The notes under the pieces are model-generated. The model saw nothing but the letters and a program-made list of their open reading frames with translations, ran no database searches and was not told the origin of the DNA. Shown in pieces: positions 36,746 to 47,264 of a stretch of 64,000 nt of DNA (position 1 is the stretch's first letter; each line of letters opens with the position of its first letter). Location of the stretch: NCBI GenBank assembly GCA_023678885.1, contig CM042966.1, positions 25,186,028 to 25,250,027 on the forward strand. Direction: 5' to 3'. The stretch comes from Pogostemon cablin. Taxonomy: Eukaryota > Streptophyta > Magnoliopsida > Lamiales > Lamiaceae. The translations under genes were made by a program, and so were the position numbers.

Positions 36746-37086
36746 CGCTTCTATGCCATGTCCATGAGAGATTATAATTAATTGCATGATTACTTTATTA
36801 TCTATGTCATGATTGTTCCTAATTTCATTCTTACATCATTTAGAACCCATTCATTCATTCTTGCATTCATTTTATCATTTATTTCTTGCATTAGTTTAAT
36901 TGCATTTATTTGCAAACTTATCTATCCTCTCTTTCTATCGTCCTTATAAAATCACGATAAACTTGAGATCGCTTAAACTCTAGCACGTTCCTCCCTTGGG
37001 TTCGATATTTTTATTTCATGGTCACTAGTTGTACACAACGATAGAATATTTCTTACTCTATAAACACGTAAGCAAAATTACGATCA
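36746..37086 (+). repeat. 3' LTR of element 1, second part
   Basis: Continues the interrupted LTR after the GTGAT duplication: CGCTTCTATGCCATGTCCAT through to ATTACGATCA, matching 25003-25343 of the 5' LTR. Confidence 0.85.
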
Positions 37087-38330
37087 ATGGTCATGTGATG
37101 AGTAAATAGATTAGATTTGGATTGAAGAATAAATTGCTCATGTGAATTGATATTTAATGTTAATGCTTCGTTTGTGGTTGTGAATCTGTATGCTTTGATA
37201 ATTTGAATACTTGAAGTTTGATGCATGTGTGGAAAGTTGATTACGTAACCTATATAGCGATGCTTGTTTATTCTATTATACCCATATGGGACTTGAATCT
37301 ATTATAATTATGATACATTGGTACATGAATGGTTTATTCTTGTAAATATCATTCTTTTATATGTATTCTAGAACTTGATTTTGGATCTTTCTAAAAGCTA
37401 CGTGATTGATAGACGAAGGAAAATGATCTTAGACCATGTTTGTTTTTTTTAAATGAGTCACTAGCCAAATGATATCCTACCAGATGAATGCTAATCCATA
37501 GTTATCCTAGTTGAGCCTAAAAGCCTTATGTGTTGAGAAACCTATGTTGAATAGACATTTGATTACCTTTAAAGCCTTTGAAACTCTTATTCTCGTAGAG
37601 AGTTGAAGGAGTAAAATTGGTGAATGCGCTTGAAAAATAATTGGAAGGAAATGCTTGGTGATATAAGCAATAAAAATTGTAAAGTGGTAGTGCCTGAAAC
37701 TGGTAACCCAATTATAAGGTTAGTTTCCGAATCTGGTACCTTTATTGTAAAAGAAAAAGTGTTGAACTCTGAATTGAAGAAAGGAAATTCATTCGAAGAA
37801 AGAAAGAAAAAGAGAGTTGAAAAGGAGAAAGTTGGAGAAGTTATTTGATGAAAAACTAAAGTCTGACTTTGATTCTTTACTAGTGAAGTAGTCACTTAAT
37901 CATATTTTTATGCCCTTACCAAAGAGAAAATATTACATTTCACTGTAAATCCTTTGTGATCCCATCGTTAATTTATTCCTTTAGTCTAGAGCTAAGATAA
38001 TTGTCAAGTTTATGGTTATGCATATATCTGAATTGATTTTGAGTGGAAACACATTAACCATGAAGTGTATATCTCACACTTGAGCTAAAAGAGTTACTAT
38101 TTGTGAGAATATGTGGATGAGCATTTTGAAAAGGTAAAGTAATTGACTTGACATGCATGTTTTTAGATGGATAGTATTTCTATTGTTCTTGTACATTTTC
38201 TGAGACTGGATGCTATTTGATCCTTTGTTTGCCTGTGAATTCCACTCCTATTCTTCCTTTGGTTTTTCTTTCGTTGTTTAGGTACGAATAAAATGTCAGG
38301 TTTTGGAACGAACAACATGTTAGAGAGTGA
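37087..38330 (+). mobile_element. Right remnant of the Athila-type element 0
   Basis: Sequence beyond element 1 has the style of an Athila 3' untranslated region: a GAGCCTAAAAGCC phrase (37512) comparable to GAGCCTATAAGC in element 2 (34308). A 74-codon open frame at 37624-37848 (VVVPETGNPIIRLVSESGTF, then Lys/Glu-rich) is not recognised. No 3' LTR matching 21552 was found. Joining this to the left remnant is inference. Confidence 0.35.
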
Positions 38331-40680
38331 GGTTGGATTATATCTTATGCATAATTTGTCCTAAATATGATTTATTAGGATCTATCAAGTCAATTCACAT
38401 ATATTTATTGTGCTTCCATATCATCTACATGAGTCGTAACCGTATGTCTAGAATGTCAGATTAATTGGTCTAAATTCAAAAATCCTCAGAAATTCTGTAA
38501 GAGAAACTTGGGCAAATTTTCATGCTCACTTGAGATTTTCTTACTTTTTTCAGTATCTATAAGAGAAACTCGATCGTGTTTTCGTGTAACCATGAATTTT
38601 CTACACTATCTAAATCTTTTGTAAGAGAAACTCGAACAAGTTTTTGTGTACTTTTGCTTCCTTCTATAATTTTCTCTTATTTTCCATTTTTTGTCCAATT
38701 TTCTACTTAAAACATCTATTCCTGAACATTTTAAGCTCAATTCTAATATTACCACCATTTCTACAATTATCAACTAAAATAAGATACAATATGAATGAAA
38801 TAATTACAAAACAACTATACAAGCATTCTAAAATTTAGGTGAGTTACATAACAATCATTAATCATGCTATATGTGGGTGGGCATGTTAAATTAGAATTAT
38901 CTGATTAAGTATTAAATGATGCTTCTATTTGTAACTTATATTTTTTGACAAGGTATATTAGAGTAATGACCTAACAAATATTTAGGATTTAAACTTCACT
39001 AGCATCCACTTATAAAAAAATCCACGCTGCATGTAAGAAGGTATCTTAGAGTAACTTAATTAATTATTTAATAATAATTCTTAAAACAAGTTTAAACTTT
39101 TAGATGGAGGGATTATTTAACACCTATCTGTAATAGTTTATTTAGTTCATGACTAAAAAAATGTATGTACAATCAGTTATATGCAATTGTATCTCTCTCA
39201 TTGAAAGTATACCATGTGTTTAATCAATAAATTGATATCTGTCTAAAATATTGGAGTACGTAATTAATCTACCCATACCAACGATATTATACAGACATTT
39301 GTGTACTATATATACACAATATTCAATAATTAAAAAATTAATTTTTGAATAACACACATTGAAACTTCACACCAATAATATTATAATGTCTTGTAGCATT
39401 TGGTTGGTCCACAAACCCTTTCTCTTCTTGGCAAAGTATATATGGATTATTTTTTTTGAATGACCAAGATAGCTTTCATGCATGTTTTTTCATGTTTCCT
39501 CACATCAGTGCTAAGAGGTAAAAAATTAAATTAAAGAAAAAATAAAAATTACAGGAACATATTGAAAATAAGTACTCATTAGATTTTTTATATTTCATTA
39601 TTGTCTTATCTAATTTTAGTTTTCACATTCTAAAATATACTTCTCCCATCACCGTTTATATATCTATTTTATCATTTTGTATATTCTCCTCTCTAAAAAA
39701 ATTTAAACATGACCCACGAATCTTAATAATATAATTATTCACTATAAATAAAATAATATTATTTTTTAATGTACGTGAAAAAATTAATTAAATACAAAGA
39801 CTGTGGACAGATGATGTTTAAAAAATACTCATAATATTTTTATTATTAAAAATATCACATCCAGCAGTACTATCATATTATTGACTTTATGGAGCCTTCT
39901 TTTTCTGTGTCGAATTAAATTGCTATGGGATTTAAGAAAATTTATTTATTAATTAAATTGATATATGAAGTTCATATGAGTTATGTGAGATGATTGTTTA
40001 AAATTAAAATTTGTTCTGAGGATATAGGATTGATGTGAATTTTTCATGTTTTTAGAGTGAAGTTAATTGTAGGCTACAAACAAAAATAAAAAATGTAAAA
40101 TTTGCATGAAATGAAAAGTGTATTTTTATAAATAAATTATACTTTTATTTTATATAACAAATAATAGTAACACTTTTATGAGATGTAAGAGTATATAACA
40201 ATATTGTAATGCTTTAAAAATATGGTAAGCACTTTTTATATATCCCTCTATTTCAAAAGACTATTCACACTTTTTTTTATTTTTATTGTTTGTTCTGCAA
40301 AATTCTTACTCTAAAAAAATAAATATACACATTTATTTAGTAATAATTTAAGAATTTTATTTTAATTCAACTTTGTCATTCCTTCCATAATATTACTTTA
40401 CACTTTATTTATTACTTAAATAAAAGTATTAAAATATTCTTAAAAATTAACAAAATTAATCAAATAATTTTTTCTTAAACAACATAAATGCTGACTTACG
40501 TGAACAGTTATCCTGTTCGAGATGGAGGAATTATACTTTTTAGACAAATAACATTATTATCATACAACACTTTCTAGGAAACACGTTTATATATATAACA
40601 TTTTTAGTTAACATTTATGCTCTCTTCATTCACCTCAAAATATATATTTCACCATTTATGAATTCTTTATTAGTATTCAT
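38331..40680. other. AT-rich intergenic DNA
   Basis: Near 38480-38660 are three GAGAAACTCG phrases reminiscent of the U3 motifs of element 1, possibly an old LTR fragment. The rest shows no gene or bounded repeat. Confidence 0.4.
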
Positions 40681-40689
40681 TTTTTTCTT

Positions 40690-41031
40690 GGATAAATATC
40701 AAAATTAGTCATGTAAGTATGACATTTTTCAACTTTAATCCTTTATCATTTGCAATTCTCAATTTTGGTTTTTTATCCAGTTTTAGTCCTTTTGGTCATT
40801 TTTTAAAAAAAAATTTCCTTTTTTTGTCCACTATTGGTTCTAAATGTATATACTTTCGGACTATTTTTGAACATTTTTTTAACATAAATGACTAAATTTG
40901 GACAAAAGTGACTAAATTTGGACAAAAATGACTAAAAATGGACAAAAAATGACCAAAATTGAGAATTGCAAATGATAAAAGACTAAAGTTGGAAAATGTC
41001 ATACTTACAGGATCAATTTTGATATTTACAC
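40690..41031. mobile_element. Mutator-type MITE with long inverted arms
   Basis: Inverted arms of about 120 bp start TAAATATCAAAATT on both ends and share AAGTATGACATTTT and TCATTTGCAATTCTCAATTT. The 9-bp direct duplication TTTTTTCTT (40681-40689 and 41032-41040) flanks it exactly, as expected for Mutator-superfamily insertion. It is 342 bp and non-coding, and the transcript would fold into a hairpin. Confidence 0.75.
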
Positions 41032-41097
41032 TTTTTTCTTAATTGGAATAGATGAATCACACAAACAACTAATACAACTGCCTACTATATAAAATAA

Positions 41098-41377
41098 TAC
41101 TCTCTCCGTCTTATAATAAACTTCACACTTTTCATTTCGTCCGTCTCACATTAAACTTAACCATATAACATCAATCTTCACCCCTAAAAATTCATATTAT
41201 AATTAAATACAAATATATCACTCTCACCTAACACACATAATATACTTTATAATTTATTTATTATTTAAAAATACTATAATATTACCTACCAAAAGTTAAT
41301 AAAATTGATCAAAAAGTAACTTTTCTTAAACTTCGTGTCTACAACAACAGTGAAGTTTATTATGTGACGGAGGGAAT
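41098..41377. mobile_element. Stowaway-like MITE
   Basis: 280 bp bounded by inverted TACTCTCTCCGTCTTATAAT and TATGTGACGGAGGGAATA, TA at each end. Shared inner motif AATAAACTTCAC on both arms. Typical CTCCCTCCGT-type plant Tc1/mariner MITE. Confidence 0.75.
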
Positions 41378-41686
41378 AATATTTATTAATTCACGTGGAA
41401 AATAATAATCATTAAGATGTAGTATTTAATTTATATTAATTGGAGAAAATTAAATATAATAAATAAATTATTTATATTAAATATTTAATAAATATATGTC
41501 TACTAGTATATAACCCACCAACATGTTATGAAAGGTTCAAATATTGTTTTAATATTTTATTTAATAAATATAAAATATATTATATACTCCATATATTAAA
41601 TGAAATATAGAAAAATGATTTTCAAAGAATAATAAATATTATTACCTTATTTTTAATGATTATACTAGTAGGGTTATTTTAATTAA

Positions 41687-41916
41687 GGCAAAGACTTGTG
41701 TGAGACCGTCTCACGTAAGGGCTTACGTGAGACGACCAGAAAGTCATAATTTTTATGAAGGAAAGTGATAATAAATTAATGAAAAGTGATAACGCTCTTT
41801 CATGAACAATTTATAGTATAAATAAAAAGTGATAACATTTTATAGCGAAAATGATAACTATTTTAAAAAAGTAAAAAATGGCCTCACGTGAGACGGTCTC
41901 ATGCAAGACCTACCCT
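41687..41916 (+). mobile_element. MITE, GACTTGTG..CGTCTCACG family (copy C, best preserved)
   Basis: Terminal repeats AGACTTGTGTGAGACCGTCT and its inverted counterpart ending in GGTCTCATGCAAGACC, each containing an internal GTGAGAC/GTCTCAC palindrome. The 8-bp duplication TTAATTAA flanks it (41679-41686, 41917-41924), but this sequence is low-complexity. Confidence 0.75.
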
Positions 41917-42409
41917 TTAATTAATTATTTGGGTTCATTTCTTATAGGTATAATTTATCTATCTATATTTCTAGCAGGTACAATATTCAAATTAAAATAC
42001 TATCTACTGAAAATTGAACCCATCAAATACCCATTTTAACCATTTTATAAGTTTATTGTATTCAAAAATTAATTAACCATTAATCTCTCCTTAATAATAG
42101 GAAATAGGTTGGGATTAGTCAATCCGATAAAAAAAATCGCAATCTGAATTTCAATATCGATAAACTTATGAAATAAATTGAATACTCATTCTGAATATCA
42201 TGTAGAATTTTGTATTCAATTTATTTCTATGCAGTAATATTTTACTCAATGTTAATTTAATTCTGACCATTTTGAATACTCATCAAGTAAATTGTATTCA
42301 GATTTTGTGCATCGTGAATTTGGTGATGCAATACATAAAACCATTTGAACCCCTTCTCTGCTATTCTGAATTCACGATAATACGTTGAATACTCCCATCA
42401 AATTCAATG

Positions 42410-42572
42410 CGTAAATTGAATACCCACTATGAATAACATAAAATCCTTTTGAATACTTCCGACTCTGAGGTGTATTTACTTGGATAGAGTAGTAAATTGA
42501 ATACTCATTCTGAATAACATAGAACCCTTTAGAATACTTCCGACTCTGATGTGTATTTACTTTGGATAGAGA
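42410..42572. repeat. Two-copy tandem repeat of about 80 bp
   Basis: GTAAATTGAATAC followed by ATGAATAACAT and AATACTTCCGACTCTGA occurs at about 42411 and again at about 42490. A third, weaker relative lies near 42176-42230. The 68-residue open frame over it is a product of the repetition. Confidence 0.65.
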
Positions 42573-43192
42573 ATTCAAGATTTAGAATTGACTTGTCTGA
42601 ATATTCGGAAATTCAAACCTGAAAATTTGGATGCAGAAAATTTGGAGAAAATGAATTTTTGGAGAGATGAAGAAAGAGCGAAGGAAAGAGAAGAAAGAAA
42701 AGATAATTGAAAACCCTGGAGAGAGGAAGAAAAACTGAAGGAAAGAGAAAAAAAAGATAAGATAATTGAAATTATTAATTGAGATTATATTTTTGTCTGG
42801 ATATATTAGGTATCTCATCATAATATATTTTATCTGTTAATAATATTTTCACCGTATTGTATCTGATAGTAATATGAATGTATAATTTGTATTGAAGAGT
42901 AATAAATTCTAATTATTTTTAAATTTTAAATTTTATAAGAAAATATAATTTACATAAATAGAATGTTATATATATTTTTTAAAGGCTTTGAAGTGATTGG
43001 ATATATATATTTTTTAAAATAGCATTATATTTTAATAATTATAATAGAATAAATAAAATTAGTAAAAATTAATTCATCTTATTATATATCAATATTAATA
43101 TATAATTTGTTATTTATATAATATACGTGAGATTTATATTTAAATAAATTTATTAAATAAATTACAAAATTTTTATTTTTATTAATTAATTA

Positions 43193-44130
43193 TATTCACT
43201 TCATCCCATAAACAAATTCACAGTTACTATTTGTGTCCGTCCCGAAACAAGTTCACACCCCTAAATAAAAAATACACACAAATCAATAATCCCACAATAC
43301 ACTTTAATTTTAAAACCATCCCTTTACAACTCATATAAATTACTTTATAATTTATTTATTATCTAAAAATATTAAACTACCCTTAAAAGTAGGGATGTAA
43401 ACAAACCAAACCGTTCGCGAATTATTCGAGTCCCGATTTGATAAACTATTTGTTCGAGTTCGTTCGTTAATTTTAACGAGTCAAACCAAACTCAAAATTT
43501 GAGTTCGAATAGTTTATCAAACCAAACTCAAACTTAAGAGTATTCGATTCGAAAGCTCGCGAACATATTCGTTAACGAGCTCGTTAATGGCTCGCGAACG
43601 CGTTCGTAAATTTTACTATTATGTTTAAGTAGTATATATATTATTATATATGTATTAGTATTTAATAATTAAATATTTAAATATTATAAACACAAATATG
43701 ATAATAGTTTGAGTGATTATTTAAATATTTAATTTTTTTAAACTTTTATTATTATCTTTTGTTTTGTTGGGTTGTTTATTAACATTTATGAATAACATTA
43801 AATGCTGATTAACAAAATATACATTAAATGTATACGAACAAAAATATTTATATGTTCATAAAAAATATTCATGAAAAAGTTACTTTATGTGTTCGTGAAC
43901 ACGTTTGCGAGATTTATCAAACAGTTTGAGTTCGAACTCGAGTTTGATATAAATTTTTTTCGACGAGTTCGAGCTCAGACTCTAGTTCTATTATTTTTTA
44001 ACAAACAATACTCAAATTTAATAGTGTTCGATTCGACTACATCCCTACTTAAAAGTAACGAAAAAAGTAATTTTTTCTTAAACTCCAACTCTACAGTAAT
44101 ATGTAAACTTAAATATGGGACGATGGAGTA
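43193..44130. mobile_element. Stowaway-like MITE interrupted by a hAT-like element
   Basis: The left piece (43193-43389, CACTTCATCCCATAAACAAA) and right piece (44056-44130, ending TATGGGACGATGGAGTA) form inverted ends of one CTCCATCGTCCCATA-type MITE. The middle is occupied by the element at 43390-44047. Confidence 0.6.
43390..44047. mobile_element. hAT-like non-autonomous element nested in a MITE
   Basis: 658 bp with inverted ends TAGGGATGTAAAC / GACTACATCCCTA, flanked by a perfect 8-bp duplication CTTAAAAG (43382-43389 and 44048-44055), the hallmark of hAT insertions. Both arms contain many TTCGTTAACGAGC and GAGTTCGAA motifs. No transposase; the 95-codon frame at 43871-44158 crosses the element boundary and is not a gene. 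Confidence 0.8.
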
Positions 44131-44935
44131 TAATATATGGTTAATTGCTAAAAATTAACTACTTTATTAGGTGTTTTCAATCTATTAAAACTTTTTATTT
44201 TTATCAATTCAATACACAATCTATTAAATATTTTCAATTCTATCATAATTTTTAATTTTTTTTATTAAAATATATTATCACTTCTTATCTATTTTACGAG
44301 ATATCGACCATCATATACAAGCCTTTGGAAAATTTTATATATGTATCAATCTCATATTATTCTTATATGTATTTAATGTTATATTTTAAGTAATTTCTTA
44401 AAATTTTAGTGATCTAAGATATACCATTTGATTCTCATAAAAAATTAATCTCTAGTATTTTCTATATTTTACATTTTTTTATTTATATTTTATTTTTCAA
44501 TGAAAAGAAGGGTCAATAAATATTAGATACAAAATGTATTTAGATATTACTAATTCATACATTCGCTATAGAAAATTATGCACAGATACAAAATTTAATT
44601 TTATTTTTCTCATATTACCCATACTTACTGAACATCAGCGTGCATCATTTGAAGCAAATAAAAAAAAACACGATTAAGTATTTATATGTATATACATTTC
44701 TGTTCACTCATTTGAGATAAATAATTATTGGAGAGAAAAAATAAATAAACTATTTATATGAATATAAATCAGTGTACATGTGAGATAAATAATTGTCGAA
44801 AATAGAGTCATTGAATACAACCTTAATTTGTACACGCGTGTACACAATGTACTTAATCAATCTGAATTTTGATTAATTAATTAGAAACTTGTCACAAAAT
44901 GAAGAATGAAGTCACAATTAGAAGAACAATGACGA
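44131..44935. other. AT-rich intergenic DNA
   Basis: No gene seen. Contains the 16-bp perfect palindrome TGTACACGCGTGTACA at 44829-44844. Confidence 0.5.
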
Positions 44936-45225
44936 ATCTGTACATTGGCGTGCATTTAGAGAGAGAAATAATAGAAAATGACCGCAGAGAGAATTAGTAA
45001 AATGATTTTTTTCTAAATTATTTCTTTCAAAATTTGTACATCAGCGTGCATTTAGAGAGAGAAATAAAGAAAGTGACCGCAGAGAGAATTACGAAAATGA
45101 TTTTCCTAAATTATTTCTTTCAAAATTTATACATCAGCGTACATTTAGAGAGAGGAATAAAAGAAAGTGACTGCAGAGAGAAATAGAAAAACGATTTTTT
45201 CCTAAATTTTCTCTCCTAAAATCTC
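44936..45225. repeat. Three-copy tandem repeat, unit about 95 bp
   Basis: Units start at 44941, 45037 and 45130. Each has TACATNNGCGTGCATTTAGA-like sequence, GAGAGAAATAA, a TGACCGCAGAGAGAA block and a TTCTTTCAAAAT end. Copies differ by substitutions and small indels; no coding capacity. Confidence 0.85.
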
Positions 45226-46620
45226 GAGTTATAAGTATAATAATAGTGTACATCCGTGTATAATAATAGTGTACATCGATGTTCAACGAAATTATTGTTC
45301 TGTATAAACGTTGAATATTAAACGTGAACAAGAATAATATTGGGAGAAAAAAATCGTTATGTATCCCACAGTAATTATATTTGATTAATGTATTTATTAA
45401 TTATTAGGTTATAAATACACGTACCTATAATTAATAAACCCTGAAAAAAATGGCATTTTTTAAATAATACTCCCCATCACACATTCTATTTCTTTTTTCT
45501 TCTTTTAAGAGTCAATGTAGTATATTTCAATTAATTTAGATCAATACAACAATGGCTAAAACTTGTGTGTTCAGGGCACCGTGCGCCAGATACCTTTTAG
45601 TATAAGGACGTGTACCTTTTATTTTCTAAAAATAAAAATAAAAAATTTAATAAAAGTGTTTACCTTTTAGAACAAAATGCTATACTTTAATAAAGGGTAT
45701 ACACTTTCAAAATTTTAAATCTCATGTATATTATATAAATAATAATTTCATAGAATGAGATTGAGTCAGTGTTTTTGCAAAAGTTATGAGACGAAATTAG
45801 TAAAAAAATATTATTTTGAGACGAAATTAGAGCAAAACTGAAAGACTTTGGACTAAAATGAATATTTTAACTATTTTGGGAAATTTTCAAATAAAATTAA
45901 AATATAGTATGAGATAATTTATGTTTTGAACTGAATAACTCCTTTCGTCTTGGACAAAGAGATGCATTTGCTTTTTGCACATAGACTAAAGAGTATTATT
46001 ATTTTATATAAAGTGGGTAGATATATTAGAGAGATGTGATGGGTCATTGGTGGGTCCTTTTTACTAAAAGAAGAAAATGTAGCCAATAGTTTAAAACATA
46101 AATAGTTTTTTATAAATTTAATTTTTCAAAATAGTCCAAAAAACTTATTTCATCAAAAATAGTTTTATAACTTTTAAATTGGCACTAAATGATCTTTTTT
46201 GCTTAAAAACGGAGGGTATGATTAAAGCAAAAGTTTAAATCATAGACCAAATTGGTGCATTTCAAAAATTATGAGACGAAATTAATTTAAAAAAATTCGT
46301 GAAATTTGAACAAAACTAAAACATTTTAGATGAAAATGGAAACCTTTATTATTTAAGGACTTTATAAACCTTTTCAAATAAAATAAATATGTGCGGATAA
46401 ATATTTTAAACTTAAAAAATCTTTCACTTTAAATTCAAACATTGAGGAAAAAGGTTTTTAAAAAAATCTAAAATTTACCTATTATACTTGTTACAAACCA
46501 TATGTAAAAAAGACATTGTAAATGAAGGAAATACATGTATAATTATAATAATTGGAAGTTGAATGAATTTAGAGTTGATGAAAATACATATGATGATAGA
46601 AGAGGAATATATATGTGTAA
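45226..46620. other. AT-rich intergenic DNA with MITE fragments
   Basis: A CTCCTTTCGTCTTGGACAAA start at about 45951 looks like the left end of another Stowaway-like MITE without a clear right end. A TGCGCC..ACCTTTTAGTATAAGG block near 45588 has a weak relative near 52975. No gene seen. Confidence 0.4.
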
Positions 46621-46632
46621 TGTATAGGAGGT

Positions 46633-46667
46633 GGGGTGGGTGGGGTGTGGGAGGTGGGGGCCTGGGG
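46633..46667 (+). promoter_or_regulatory. G-quadruplex motif upstream of the IDD gene
   Basis: Six G-runs (GGGG T GGG T GGGG TGT GGG, then GGGGG and GGGG) with short loops within 35 bases satisfy the G3+N1-7 rule with runs to spare. It lies about 600 bp upstream of the IDD start codon, followed by a (CT)n tract at about 46768-46788. Formation and any role in transcription are inferred. Confidence 0.55.
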
Positions 46668-47264
46668 AGTCGGCTACAGTAGGATGATTAGACAGAGAAA
46701 TGCGGGCGTATGAAAACAGACAAAAATAAGGCTCCCGAGGGTGTACGTATAGTTAGCACTTGGCCTCTTCTTTCTCTCTCTCTCTCTCAATTCATATTCA
46801 TATATGCATGCAAATTCACTCCTCCGTTTCCACAATTATGACTCTGTTTTTGTTCCTTTGTGGGCATGTTTTTTCTTTCTCCTTCCTTTCAACCATATAT
46901 TGTCACTGGCCCCACCCCCCTTTTCCAGATATATGTTTATTAACCCAACAATACCTGAGGAAGATAACTCTAACTAGTGTGTGTGTGTGTGTGTTATAAA
47001 CTCTTAACTCTAGCTGTTCAATGCATTTTTAATTTCATTTCCTGCAAAAGTTGATGAGCTTAAAAGTTGCAAGAAAAAGCTGATTATATTACAGAAAGAA
47101 TTAAACCCCCCTTTTTCTTCTTTCTTTTAATTAATATCCTTTCCTCCCCCACGTCTGTATGTATGTATATTCTGTAGCCCCATAAGTAAGCCTTCTGATC
47201 TCCATCCATTTATGGCTTAATTTCTCTCTTAATCATTTCATCGAACACCTTATCTGCAACATTC

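Larger units (their letters stand above)
23719..37086 (+). mobile_element. Element 1: large non-autonomous Athila-like LTR retrotransposon, split by element 2
   Basis: LTRs are 23719-25343 and 28762-30077 joined to 36746-37086. A purine tract AAGTTTGGGGGAG (28749-28761) precedes the 3' LTR. A decayed tRNA-Asp-type primer site (TGGCGACGTTG, from 25350) follows the 5' LTR. The internal region (3.4 kb) carries one broken gene of unknown function and about 2 kb of non-coding DNA including GCGCTAGATGGGAGGCAACC, a phrase typical of the 3' part of plant Athila/Tat elements. No protease, integrase or reverse transcriptase is seen. The target-site duplication is not clean. Confidence 0.75.

Noticed and set aside
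23719..37086. Elements 1 and 2 as a CRISPR-like or satellite array
   Set aside because: The repeats are LTRs with primer sites, purine tracts and target-site duplication, which explains the repetition fully.
43871..44158. 95-codon open frame
   Set aside because: It crosses the boundary of a hAT-like element and its flanking MITE.
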